From an uncultured Rhodanobacteraceae bacterium (lineage in GTDB: Bacteria; Pseudomonadota; Gammaproteobacteria; Xanthomonadales; Rhodanobacteraceae), in assembly GCA_913053815.1 (NCBI GenBank), contig CAJXGK010000129.1:1-6043 (forward strand): 6,043 nt of DNA, in the 5' to 3' direction. Below the pieces are notes generated by a model. That model had not been told where the DNA came from. It was given only the letters and a program-made list of their open reading frames with translations, and did no database searches. Every line of letters begins with the position of its first letter. Position 1 is the stretch's first letter. The position numbers and the translations under genes were made by a program. Below are positions 1 through 5,054 of the stretch, in pieces.

Positions 1-251
1 ACCCGACCCGACCAAAGATCGTTCAATGGTTCAAAACAATGGCAATGAACGAATATATCCAGGGAGTGAAACAACGGGGGTGGCCGGTTTTCGTGGGGCG
101 ATGGTGGCAACGCCATGATTATGAACCTATCATCCGTAACGAAGAATCCCTGAATCGAATCCGCCAATACATTCTCGATAATCCGGCGCGGTGGGTTTTT
201 GACCGAGAGGATCCATCGGCAACCGTCCCGGAACCGGAGAGCACATGGTAA
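1..251 (+). CDS. REP-associated tyrosine transposase (RAYT), C-terminal part only
   Basis: The reading frame is open from the window edge (first full codon at 3) to a TAA at 249-251, so the first internal ATG at 39 is probably not the true start. The 82 visible residues run RPKIVQWFKT..NEYIQGVK, then GRWWQR, IIRNEESLNRIRQYILDNPARW and FDREDP. This is the C-terminal pattern of Y1-type (HUH/IS200-like) transposases associated with REP palindromes. In that family these proteins nick and join single-stranded DNA at REP hairpins; the HUH metal-binding histidines lie upstream, outside the window. The tyrosine in NEYIQGVK is, by its place in the family pattern, the likely catalytic residue (inference). 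One oddity is WQRHDYEPIIRNE, where relatives usually read YEHIIRNE; the His to Pro change could mean decay or simple divergence. Whether the gene is intact cannot be judged from here. Confidence 0.85.
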   Translation, partial: PTRPKIVQWFKTMAMNEYIQGVKQRGWPVFVGRWWQRHDYEPIIRNEESLNRIRQYILDNPARWVFDREDPSATVPEPESTW

Positions 252-282
252 GCGTGATCAAATCCCTCGGCGAACAAGCTGA

Positions 283-315
283 TCGACCGGGTGGTCGACG
301 ACCAGGGGCTAGCCC
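283..315. repeat. Cluster of short palindromes downstream of the transposase gene
   Basis: Three overlapping or adjacent inverted repeats lie just 3' of the transposase stop codon. TCGACC (283-288) pairs with GGTCGA (293-298) across a GGGT loop. TGGTCG (292-297) pairs with CGACCA (299-304) around a single A. GGGCTAGCCC (306-315) is a perfect palindrome. The first two share bases, so only one can form at a time. RAYT genes are often flanked by REP hairpins, but these do not resemble the REP-like pair at 3356-3446, so their role is unknown. Confidence 0.45.
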
Positions 316-377
316 AAGAACTTGCAGGCACGGGGCACCTATCGGGGCAACAACGGACACCCGCACGCTCAAAATAC

Positions 378-391
378 TCAGTCAGGACTGA
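378..391. repeat. 14-bp inverted repeat upstream of ogt
   Basis: TCAGTC (378-383) and GACTGA (386-391) are perfect inverted arms separated by AG, about 46 bases before the ogt start codon. The size and position would fit a protein-binding operator, but no known regulator site is recognised and chance is a real possibility. Confidence 0.3.
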
Positions 392-425
392 TGCGCCTAC
401 GCAACCTTTCTCTTGTAGCATAGCG

Positions 426-429
426 GGAG
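426..429 (+). promoter_or_regulatory. Ribosome binding site that decides the ogt start
   Basis: GGAG lies 8 bases before the ATG at 438. The frame stays open upstream to an ATG at 291, but the 49 residues this would add resemble no methyltransferase N-terminus, while the protein from 438 opens with the family-like YYEYLDSPIGPLLL. Confidence 0.7.
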
Positions 430-437
430 CAAATGAC

Positions 438-932
438 ATGAACCCTTGCTATTACGAATACCTCGACTCGCCCATCGGCCCACTGCTACTGCAAGCTGAC
501 AGCGACGGTCTGTCACGTTTAGCTCTGCCAAGGCAAGGCCAGGCGGTGTCCACTCCAAGCGACGCACAACGTGATGCCGAATATCTACGCCCTTACGGTG
601 AACAGCTGCAGGCCTACTTTCAGGGCCGGCTGCAGCAATTCACACTCTCCTTGAATGCCCGGGGCACCCCATTCCAACGTATGGTCTGGCAAGCTCTGTG
701 TGCCATTCCCTATGCCCAAACCCGCTGCTATGCGGAACTGGCCGAACACCTAGGTCGACCGCGCGCGGTACGAGCGGTCGCTGCCGCCATCGGTGCCAAT
801 CCCATCCCGATCGTGGTGCCCTGCCATCGCGTCATCGGTCGCAACGGAACTCTCACTGGTTATACGGGGGGACTGGACGCCAAACGCTATCTACTGAATC
901 TGGAAGATCCCTTGACCAACCGCGCAGCCTGA
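438..932 (+). CDS. ogt: Methylated-DNA--[protein]-cysteine S-methyltransferase (Ogt type)
   Basis: This 164-residue cytoplasmic protein reverses O6-alkylguanine (and O4-alkylthymine) damage by moving the alkyl group to its own cysteine, a one-use suicide reaction. The N-terminal ribonuclease-H-like part covers about residues 1-75 and the DNA-binding/active-site domain about 76-160. The acceptor is Cys129 in PCHRVIG (codon 822-824). Other family residues are visible: Arg112 in RAVRAV (the arginine finger that replaces the flipped base), Tyr98 in CYAELAEHLG, Asn121 in ANPIP, and Glu156 in LLNLED closing the Cys-His-Glu network. The length fits a stand-alone Ogt (E. coli about 171), and there is no Ada-type N-terminal regulatory domain. 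The gene stands alone and is convergent with the next gene. The start at 438 is chosen from its ribosome site and the domain boundary. Confidence 0.96.
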   Translation: MNPCYYEYLDSPIGPLLLQADSDGLSRLALPRQGQAVSTPSDAQRDAEYLRPYGEQLQAYFQGRLQQFTLSLNARGTPFQRMVWQALCAIPYAQTRCYAELAEHLGRPRAVRAVAAAIGANPIPIVVPCHRVIGRNGTLTGYTGGLDAKRYLLNLEDPLTNRAA

Positions 933-1146
933 AAGCGGACAGGAATGAAGGCCTCGGCATGGCGACGCAAGGGGCAACTTTCGAATGGTGGATAAGGCGT
1001 GTACAAAGAGTCACTGGTATACCCTGATGGTTAATCAATGGGCGACGACCCGAACAGAAGCTGGGTTTTGTATGGCCGATCTACCCTGCAGTATCGCCTT
1101 GATCAATAATAGAGGCTGGTTTTATAGGCGGGTTTCCCCTACCCAA

Positions 1147-2046
1147 CTATTTAACATGGGCCAACGAATAACGACCATCACTAAACACGATCGGTATCAG
1201 TGCATAGCGATTGCCATCGGCCTCGGGCTGCCCTCCTGACACCCGCAGTTGGAACACACTGGCCCGTAACTGTCGGCCCAAGCCAATCTGTGGAAAGGCA
1301 TTGACCAGCCAAAATCCCTGCACTCGACCATCCGGACCAAAAACAGCAAAGTACACGGCCAGACCCGCCTTAGGGATAGGCTTGGAGAGAGCGACTGCAG
1401 GTAAACTTGAATCGATATAAAGCTGGGCGTGGGGAAGAAAATGCAAAATGGACTTGCCGGGAACCTGCGTCGGTTTGATACCGGCCCGAATGGTATGATC
1501 GAAACGCGCCACCAGACTCTGCTGATCACGGCGCACGATACCCATGGACCCTGGGGGTAACAGACGGAAACAGCGTAACAGTAGTTCTGCTGCGTAACCG
1601 TTGAGCTGTACCCCCGCCACCTGGCTGTAGTTGGCATACATTTCCGCCCAGATCGTGGCTTGCAAAGGACGTTTCTCGGCCAACTCCAGCTCAGCCATTG
1701 CTGCCATGGCCAGTACGGCATCTGGGCCGTGCACCGCCGCATTAGCCAAGAGCAGCTCGGCCTTACCTGGATCACGGAGCATGGGCGAGCCGGGGTTGCG
1801 CGTGCCCCACATATATAGGGAGCCAAGCACGAATTGCGCGCGTTCATCCCCCTGACGAGCAAACTGCATTGCCTGGCGAGCCGCATGCTGACGCACAATT
1901 ATAGGCAATTGCGGATTCAGCAACTTTTGCAAGACCGTCGCATCATTAAAATTTACAGTAGCCCTGTGGTTTGCCAACAATGGCCCGGAAAACGTTGTCA
2001 ACCATGTACCGACCAGGCACACAAGCAGTATCCGTGGGATACCCAT
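1147..2046 (-). CDS. Exported Sel1-like repeat protein with possible TonB-like C-terminal domain
   Basis: The 299-residue protein starts at the ATG at 2046, because the sequence from there (MGIPRILLVCLVG..GPLLA) is a clear signal peptide with likely cleavage after Ala25; the 36 residues possible upstream have no such character. The mature protein is therefore probably periplasmic. Residues 56-82 (ARQAMQFARQGDERAQFVLGSLYMWG, interrupted only in print) and about 92-120 (DPGKAELLLANAAVHG) follow the helical Sel1/TPR-like pattern A..A..GD..AQF.LG.LY..G, which usually mediates protein contacts. Residues about 198-299 contain VYFAVFGPDGRVQGFWLV and, near the end, YALIPIVFSDGRYSL. That strand, DG turn, strand order resembles the TonB C-terminal fold (inference). 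There are no catalytic residues and no known partner. A weak GAGAAG ribosome site precedes the start. The gene is divergent from tatD and convergent with ogt. Confidence 0.8.
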   Translation of the reverse strand: MGIPRILLVCLVGTWLTTFSGPLLANHRATVNFNDATVLQKLLNPQLPIIVRQHAARQAMQFARQGDERAQFVLGSLYMWGTRNPGSPMLRDPGKAELLLANAAVHGPDAVLAMAAMAELELAEKRPLQATIWAEMYANYSQVAGVQLNGYAAELLLRCFRLLPPGSMGIVRRDQQSLVARFDHTIRAGIKPTQVPGKSILHFLPHAQLYIDSSLPAVALSKPIPKAGLAVYFAVFGPDGRVQGFWLVNAFPQIGLGRQLRASVFQLRVSGGQPEADGNRYALIPIVFSDGRYSLAHVK

Positions 2047-2095
2047 GCAATGCTTCTCACACTCTGAATCTCTGGTCGACCCATAGCCTCGCACA

Positions 2096-2101
2096 GTTAT
2101 A
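2096..2101 (-). promoter_or_regulatory. Possible -10 element for the Sel1-like gene
   Basis: Read on the minus strand this is TATAAC, five of six matches to the sigma-70 -10 consensus, about 50 bases before the start codon at 2046. No good -35 hexamer lies 16-18 bases upstream, so the call is tentative. The interval is shared with the divergent tatD; on the + strand TACAAT at 2115-2120 could be a -10 for tatD, also without a clear -35. Confidence 0.25.
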
Positions 2102-2325
2102 CGTCGACGCCCCATACAATTTGCATACGATTGCCGGCCCCGGCTTGGGTTCACCGTAGATTTTCACGGCAAGATCCGTTGGGAACCCGACCGGGTCGGC
2201 TAATCGGAAAGCCGCTTTACCTTGATCAACGTTGGCGATCAGGCGATAACCAGGCGCACCGTGATGACCAAACCGACGCCGGGGTGCCATCTGCCCGCAA
2301 CTCTTGCGAGAATAGGCGCTTTGCG

Positions 2326-2330
2326 GGAGG
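2326..2330 (+). promoter_or_regulatory. Ribosome binding site of tatD
   Basis: GGAGG, a full Shine-Dalgarno core, sits 9 bases before the ATG at 2340 and confirms that start. Confidence 0.75.
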
Positions 2331-2339
2331 ATTCCAGGC

Positions 2340-3128
2340 ATGCAGCTGGTCGATATCGGTGCCAATCTAAACCATGAGTCATTTCGCCATGATTTCGACG
2401 CCATGCTCACTCGGGCCAAGACTCATGGCGTCGCCACCCTCATTGTTACCGGGGCCTCGCTGACTGGTAGTGATGAAGCCCTGCAACTGGCCTGTGCCCA
2501 CCCGGGTCGACTCTACGCCACCGCCGGGGTCCATCCTCACCACGCTAGCGACTATGATGCGGCGACCGATCAGCACCTACGAATGCTGGCCAGGGAATCG
2601 GCAGTCAGGGCGGTGGGTGAAACCGGCCTGGACTACTGCCGCAACTATTCACCCCGGGAGGTGCAGTTGAAAGCATTCGAGCAGCAACTGGCCATCGCCG
2701 TGGATCTCAATATGCCGTTGTTCCTGCATCAACGTGACGCCCATGGCGACTTTCTGGCCTTGCTGAAAACGGTGCGCGACCACGTTCCAGCCTGCGTGGT
2801 GCACTGCTTCACCGACACTCGCAAGGCCTTGTTCGACTACCTAGATATGGACTGCCACATTGGGATCACCGGTTGGTTGTGCGATGAACGACGTGGCACC
2901 CATTTACGTGAACTGGTGGGTGAGATTCCGGCAAATCGCCTGATGATTGAAACCGACTCACCTTATCTGCTACCACGCAACGTGCGGCCCATGCCCCCCC
3001 AGCGTCGCAATGAGCCGATGTACCTGGCCCATATCTGCCGGGAACTGGCCCACGATCGCCACGAGCCGATCGAAACCACGGCTGCCGCCACTACCGCCAC
3101 CGCCCAGGCTTTTTTCCGACTGGAGTAA
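2340..3128 (+). CDS. tatD: TatD, metal-dependent 3'-5' DNA exonuclease
   Basis: The 262-residue cytoplasmic TIM-barrel metallo-nuclease is colinear with E. coli TatD (about 260 residues) along its whole length. It is known as a magnesium-dependent 3'-5' exonuclease linked to DNA repair and, historically, to the Tat locus. Visible motifs in order: DIGANL (5-10), TAGVHPHH (61-68), GETGLDYCRN (93-102) with metal-ligand Glu94, MPLFLHQRDAHG (125-136) with His130, VVHCFTDT (153-160) with His155, GITGWLCDERRG (175-186), and ETDSPYLLPR (204-213) with Asp206. The N-terminal DIGANL in place of the HxH of other amidohydrolases, together with GWLCDERRG, marks TatD proper rather than the YcfH or YjjV paralogues. 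No tatABC genes lie next to it. A run of seven C at 2994-3000 sits in the PMPPQRR segment. Confidence 0.96.
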   Translation: MQLVDIGANLNHESFRHDFDAMLTRAKTHGVATLIVTGASLTGSDEALQLACAHPGRLYATAGVHPHHASDYDAATDQHLRMLARESAVRAVGETGLDYCRNYSPREVQLKAFEQQLAIAVDLNMPLFLHQRDAHGDFLALLKTVRDHVPACVVHCFTDTRKALFDYLDMDCHIGITGWLCDERRGTHLRELVGEIPANRLMIETDSPYLLPRNVRPMPPQRRNEPMYLAHICRELAHDRHEPIETTAAATTATAQAFFRLE

Positions 3129-3217
3129 GCCTTATGGAGATGGCACTCATTATCGATGCATCAACCTACTTGACGTATGGATCGCTGCAGGGGTTCGGAT
3201 ACATCCGGTTTACTTCC

Positions 3218-3232
3218 TGCGCCGGTGGCGCA
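3218..3232. repeat. Short hairpin 90 bases after tatD
   Basis: TGCGCC (3218-3223) and GGCGCA (3227-3232) pair perfectly over a GGT loop. An alternative pairing extends TCCTG and CAGGA outside it with a two-base bulge. It is stable and GC-rich but lacks a T-run, so it is not a classical terminator; it could stabilise the tatD transcript end. Confidence 0.45.
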
Positions 3233-3307
3233 CAGGAGAATCATAAGCAGGCATGCCGGCCTATCCATGGCCGTGGTTCGCGGTACAGGGCCAGGGCAGA
3301 TCCCATA

Positions 3308-3329
3308 GGGCGGACCGGCCGGGCGGACC
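3308..3329. repeat. Tandem 9-bp direct repeat
   Basis: GGGCGGACC occurs at 3308-3316 and again at 3321-3329, separated by GGCC. It is perfect but short, in GC-rich sequence beside the REP-like elements. No function can be assigned. Confidence 0.5.
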
Positions 3330-3355
3330 CTGCACGGCGAAGAAATAGTCTCGAT

Positions 3356-3385
3356 GGATGCGGTTCGTACCTCACCGCATCCTAC
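3356..3385 (-). repeat. REP-like hairpin A, GTAG head on the minus strand
   Basis: GGATGCGG (3356-3363) and CCGCATCC (3375-3382) form a perfect 8-bp stem with an 11-base loop. Read on the minus strand it begins GTAGGATGCGG, followed by TGAG and CGAACC. A GTAG tetranucleotide at the base of an imperfect or perfect palindrome is the known hallmark of REP sequences served by RAYT transposases. Hairpin B at 3415-3447 shares GTAGG, GGTGAG and CGAACC with it, so the two appear to be one family. Membership of a genome-wide repeat family is inferred; only these two copies are seen here. Confidence 0.7.
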
Positions 3386-3386
3386 G

Positions 3387-3410
3387 GACTAACCGTAACT
3401 TACGGTAGTC
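3387..3410. repeat. Near-perfect palindrome in the linker between the two REP-like hairpins
   Basis: ACCGTAA (3392-3398) and TTACGGT (3400-3406) are perfect arms around a single C at 3399. Outside them GACT (3387-3390) pairs with AGTC (3407-3410), with A3391 left over, giving 11 base pairs with one bulge. It almost fills the 29-base linker between the two GTAG heads. With a one-base centre the hairpin must open slightly at its tip. Confidence 0.65.
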
Positions 3411-3414
3411 ATAG

Positions 3415-3447
3415 GTAGGTTGTGGGTGAGCGACGCGAACCCCAACG
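3415..3447 (+). repeat. REP-like hairpin B, GTAG head on the plus strand
   Basis: GTAG at 3415-3418 is followed by GTTG (3419-3422), a bulged T (3423) and GGGT (3424-3427), which pair with ACCC (3439-3442) and CAAC (3443-3446). The loop is 11 bases, the same length as in hairpin A. Together with hairpin A on the other strand it makes a head-to-head pair, the arrangement called a BIME in enterobacteria. It ends about 29 bases from the amidase stop codon. Confidence 0.65.
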
Positions 3448-3475
3448 TGGCAAGGAAGGCAGGAGTGTCCGCCGC

Positions 3476-4891
3476 TCAAACCTGCGGCTCGATGGGGGTA
3501 AGCGGGCCGACACGGCGTTCCAATTGCTCCGCCGCCTGCAGGCACAAATCCTCACGATAGGCGGCACCGATCAGCTGCACACCCTGCGGCAAGCCAGCGC
3601 TGACCCCCACCGGGATAGCTACTGCCGGCAAGCCGAGCAGGTTGACAGCAATACTCAGGCGCATGCTGTTCATCAAGCTTGCCACGGATTCGGCCCCCGC
3701 CACGTCAAAGCCGAGTACAAAAGGCGGCTCGGTGCATACCGGCCCGAGTATCAGGGGATACTCACGTTGTAACAGCGCCCAGGTTCGGGCAATACCGTTG
3801 CGGCGTGCTAAGGCCTGTATATAGCCTTGCAAACTGGACTCAGGCATCTGCTGCATGAAATATTCGACGAAAGCCTGGGTATCTGCAGAAGCCAGCGTTT
3901 TCACAGTAGGCAACATGGTGACCCGCACATCCGCTGCGACAATCTGCATATAGGTTTCCAGAGCCTCGGCGACGGCAGGCAGTTCGACTTCCTCCACGGC
4001 ATAGCCGCTCTCGGCAAGCCATTGTGCCGCGCGGCGGATCCCCACGGCGACCTGCGGATGGACACCCCCGCCACCCGGATCCACGCATACGGCAACCTTG
4101 ACCGGCGTAGCGGCTGCAGGACCACGCAGCGGCGCGGGTACGCACCATGGATCACGGGCATCGGGGGCACTCATGGAGGTCAATGCCAGGCGCAGATCAC
4201 GCACTTGCCGGGCCATCGGCCCATGCACCGCAAACAACTGAAAGCTTATGGGATCCTCGGTGGAGGCTAATGCAGAGCCGCGGGGAACCCGTCCATGCGT
4301 AGGCCGCAAGGCGGCGATGCCGCAACATTGCGCCGGAAAACGTAGCGATCCACCAAAATCGTTGCCCAGGCCCAAGGGGGTCATGCCTGTGGCCAAGGCG
4401 ATAGCATCACCCCCGCTGGAACCGCCCGGAGTTCGCCTCGCATCCCAGGGATTGATGCTGGCACCATAGAGCAAGTTATCGGTGTGCCAGCGAAAACCAA
4501 AATCCGGCAAATTGGTGCGGGCCAAGGGAATGGCCCCGGCCTGCTTGAGCTGCGCGACATGCGGGGCATCGACCGCAGGCACGGCATGCTGTAGTGCCAC
4601 CACCCCGGAAGTCGTCGCCGAACCGGCAAGATCAATGTTCTCCTTCACCGTGAACGGTACCCCATGCAGCGGTCCCAATGCAGCACCGGAGGCCCGGACA
4701 CGATCCGCCGCATCAGCGGCTTGCAGGGCGGTATCATGCAGCACCCGTGTCACCCCGTTAAGCGAACCGTTTACCGTGGCAATACGCTGAATATGGGCTT
4801 CCACGACTTCCCGACTGGTTACCTCTCTGTCAGCAATGGCGGTGGCTATTTCAACCCCCCCCCAGCGCCACAAATCCTCTGTCATCGCCAT
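3476..4891 (-). CDS. Amidase signature family hydrolase (GatA-like), substrate unknown
   Basis: The 471-residue enzyme belongs to the amidase signature family, which hydrolyses carboxamide bonds to acid and ammonia or amine with a Ser-cisSer-Lys triad. All three residues are visible: Lys83 in TVKENID, Ser158 in TPGGSSGGD (cis-Ser) and nucleophile Ser182 in GNDFGGSLRFPAQCCG. The C-terminal GLPAVAIPVG and GLPQGVQLIGAAYREDLCL are also family hallmarks. No gatB or gatC lies nearby and the sequence reads as a stand-alone amidase, so a role in tRNA amidation is unlikely; the substrate cannot be read from sequence. The start at 4891 is chosen because GGGGGA lies 7 bases upstream; ATG 4885 is an alternative and the longer frame to 4960 adds unrelated residues. 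A run of nine G (4855-4863 on the minus strand) falls at codons 10-13. The gene is convergent with tatD and divergent from the epimerase. Confidence 0.93.
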   Translation of the reverse strand: MAMTEDLWRWGGVEIATAIADREVTSREVVEAHIQRIATVNGSLNGVTRVLHDTALQAADAADRVRASGAALGPLHGVPFTVKENIDLAGSATTSGVVALQHAVPAVDAPHVAQLKQAGAIPLARTNLPDFGFRWHTDNLLYGASINPWDARRTPGGSSGGDAIALATGMTPLGLGNDFGGSLRFPAQCCGIAALRPTHGRVPRGSALASTEDPISFQLFAVHGPMARQVRDLRLALTSMSAPDARDPWCVPAPLRGPAAATPVKVAVCVDPGGGGVHPQVAVGIRRAAQWLAESGYAVEEVELPAVAEALETYMQIVAADVRVTMLPTVKTLASADTQAFVEYFMQQMPESSLQGYIQALARRNGIARTWALLQREYPLILGPVCTEPPFVLGFDVAGAESVASLMNSMRLSIAVNLLGLPAVAIPVGVSAGLPQGVQLIGAAYREDLCLQAAEQLERRVGPLTPIEPQV

Positions 4892-5022
4892 ATCACCATC
4901 CCCCGCATCTCCACACAATAGGTTCTGGAGTCTGACACAAGGCCTTACATCGGAGACCACAGAACCGCTCTACACGCTACGGGTAATCGCCAGAGCCCCT
5001 CACTCTCGCGCCAGCGACCCGC

Positions 5023-5028
5023 TACAAT
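5023..5028 (+). promoter_or_regulatory. Possible -10 element for the epimerase gene
   Basis: TACAAT, five of six matches to the sigma-70 -10 consensus, lies 26 bases before the start codon at 5055. The sequence 17 bases upstream does not look like a -35 hexamer, so this is weak. An AGAGG ribosome site follows at 5043-5047. The 163-bp interval 4892-5054 must hold the promoters of both divergent genes. Confidence 0.25.
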
Positions 5029-5054
5029 TGTGCGCTGCTTGCAGAGGCTCCCAT

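Larger units (their letters stand above)
3129..3475. other. 347-bp repeat-rich intergenic region between convergent tatD and amidase genes
   Basis: No convincing gene is seen on either strand. The stretch holds a short hairpin (3218-3232), a 9-bp direct repeat (3308-3329), and the REP-like pair with a palindromic linker (3356-3446), listed separately. No hairpin is followed by a run of T on either strand, so no typical Rho-independent terminator is visible, although the hairpins could still protect or end the two converging transcripts. An open frame 3134-3418 begins with a fair ribosome site but runs through the repeats and is judged spurious. Confidence 0.7.

Noticed and set aside
291..437. 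49-residue N-terminal extension of the ogt frame
   Set aside because: The extension has no family likeness, crosses the inverted repeat at 378-391, and the ATG at 438 has its own ribosome site.
1048..1069. Possible Rho-independent terminator after ogt (ACCC/GGGT stem followed by TTT)
   Set aside because: Only four Watson-Crick pairs with a 10-base loop and a short T-run, more than 100 bases after the ogt stop codon; too weak to call.
1099..1127. TTGATC with TATAGG about 18 bases downstream, resembling a plus-strand promoter
   Set aside because: No plus-strand gene follows; it would only make antisense RNA to the Sel1-like gene, and both boxes are poor matches.
2047..2154. 36-residue N-terminal extension of the Sel1-like protein
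   Set aside because: Starting at 2154 would bury the signal peptide behind a polar stretch, and it covers the possible -10 element at 2096-2101.
2057..2419. 120-residue minus-strand frame spanning the tatD start
   Set aside because: It overlaps the tatD ribosome site and N-terminus and has no recognisable domain.
3134..3418. 94-residue open frame directly after tatD with GGAG 8 bases upstream of its ATG
   Set aside because: Its product resembles no family I know, and its last part is a translation of the REP-like hairpin and the linker palindrome. The GGAG is part of the last tatD codons.
3827..4270. 147-residue plus-strand frame antisense to the amidase gene
   Set aside because: It is a shadow of a GC-rich gene whose own frame carries the full amidase signature; no family pattern is seen in the antisense product.
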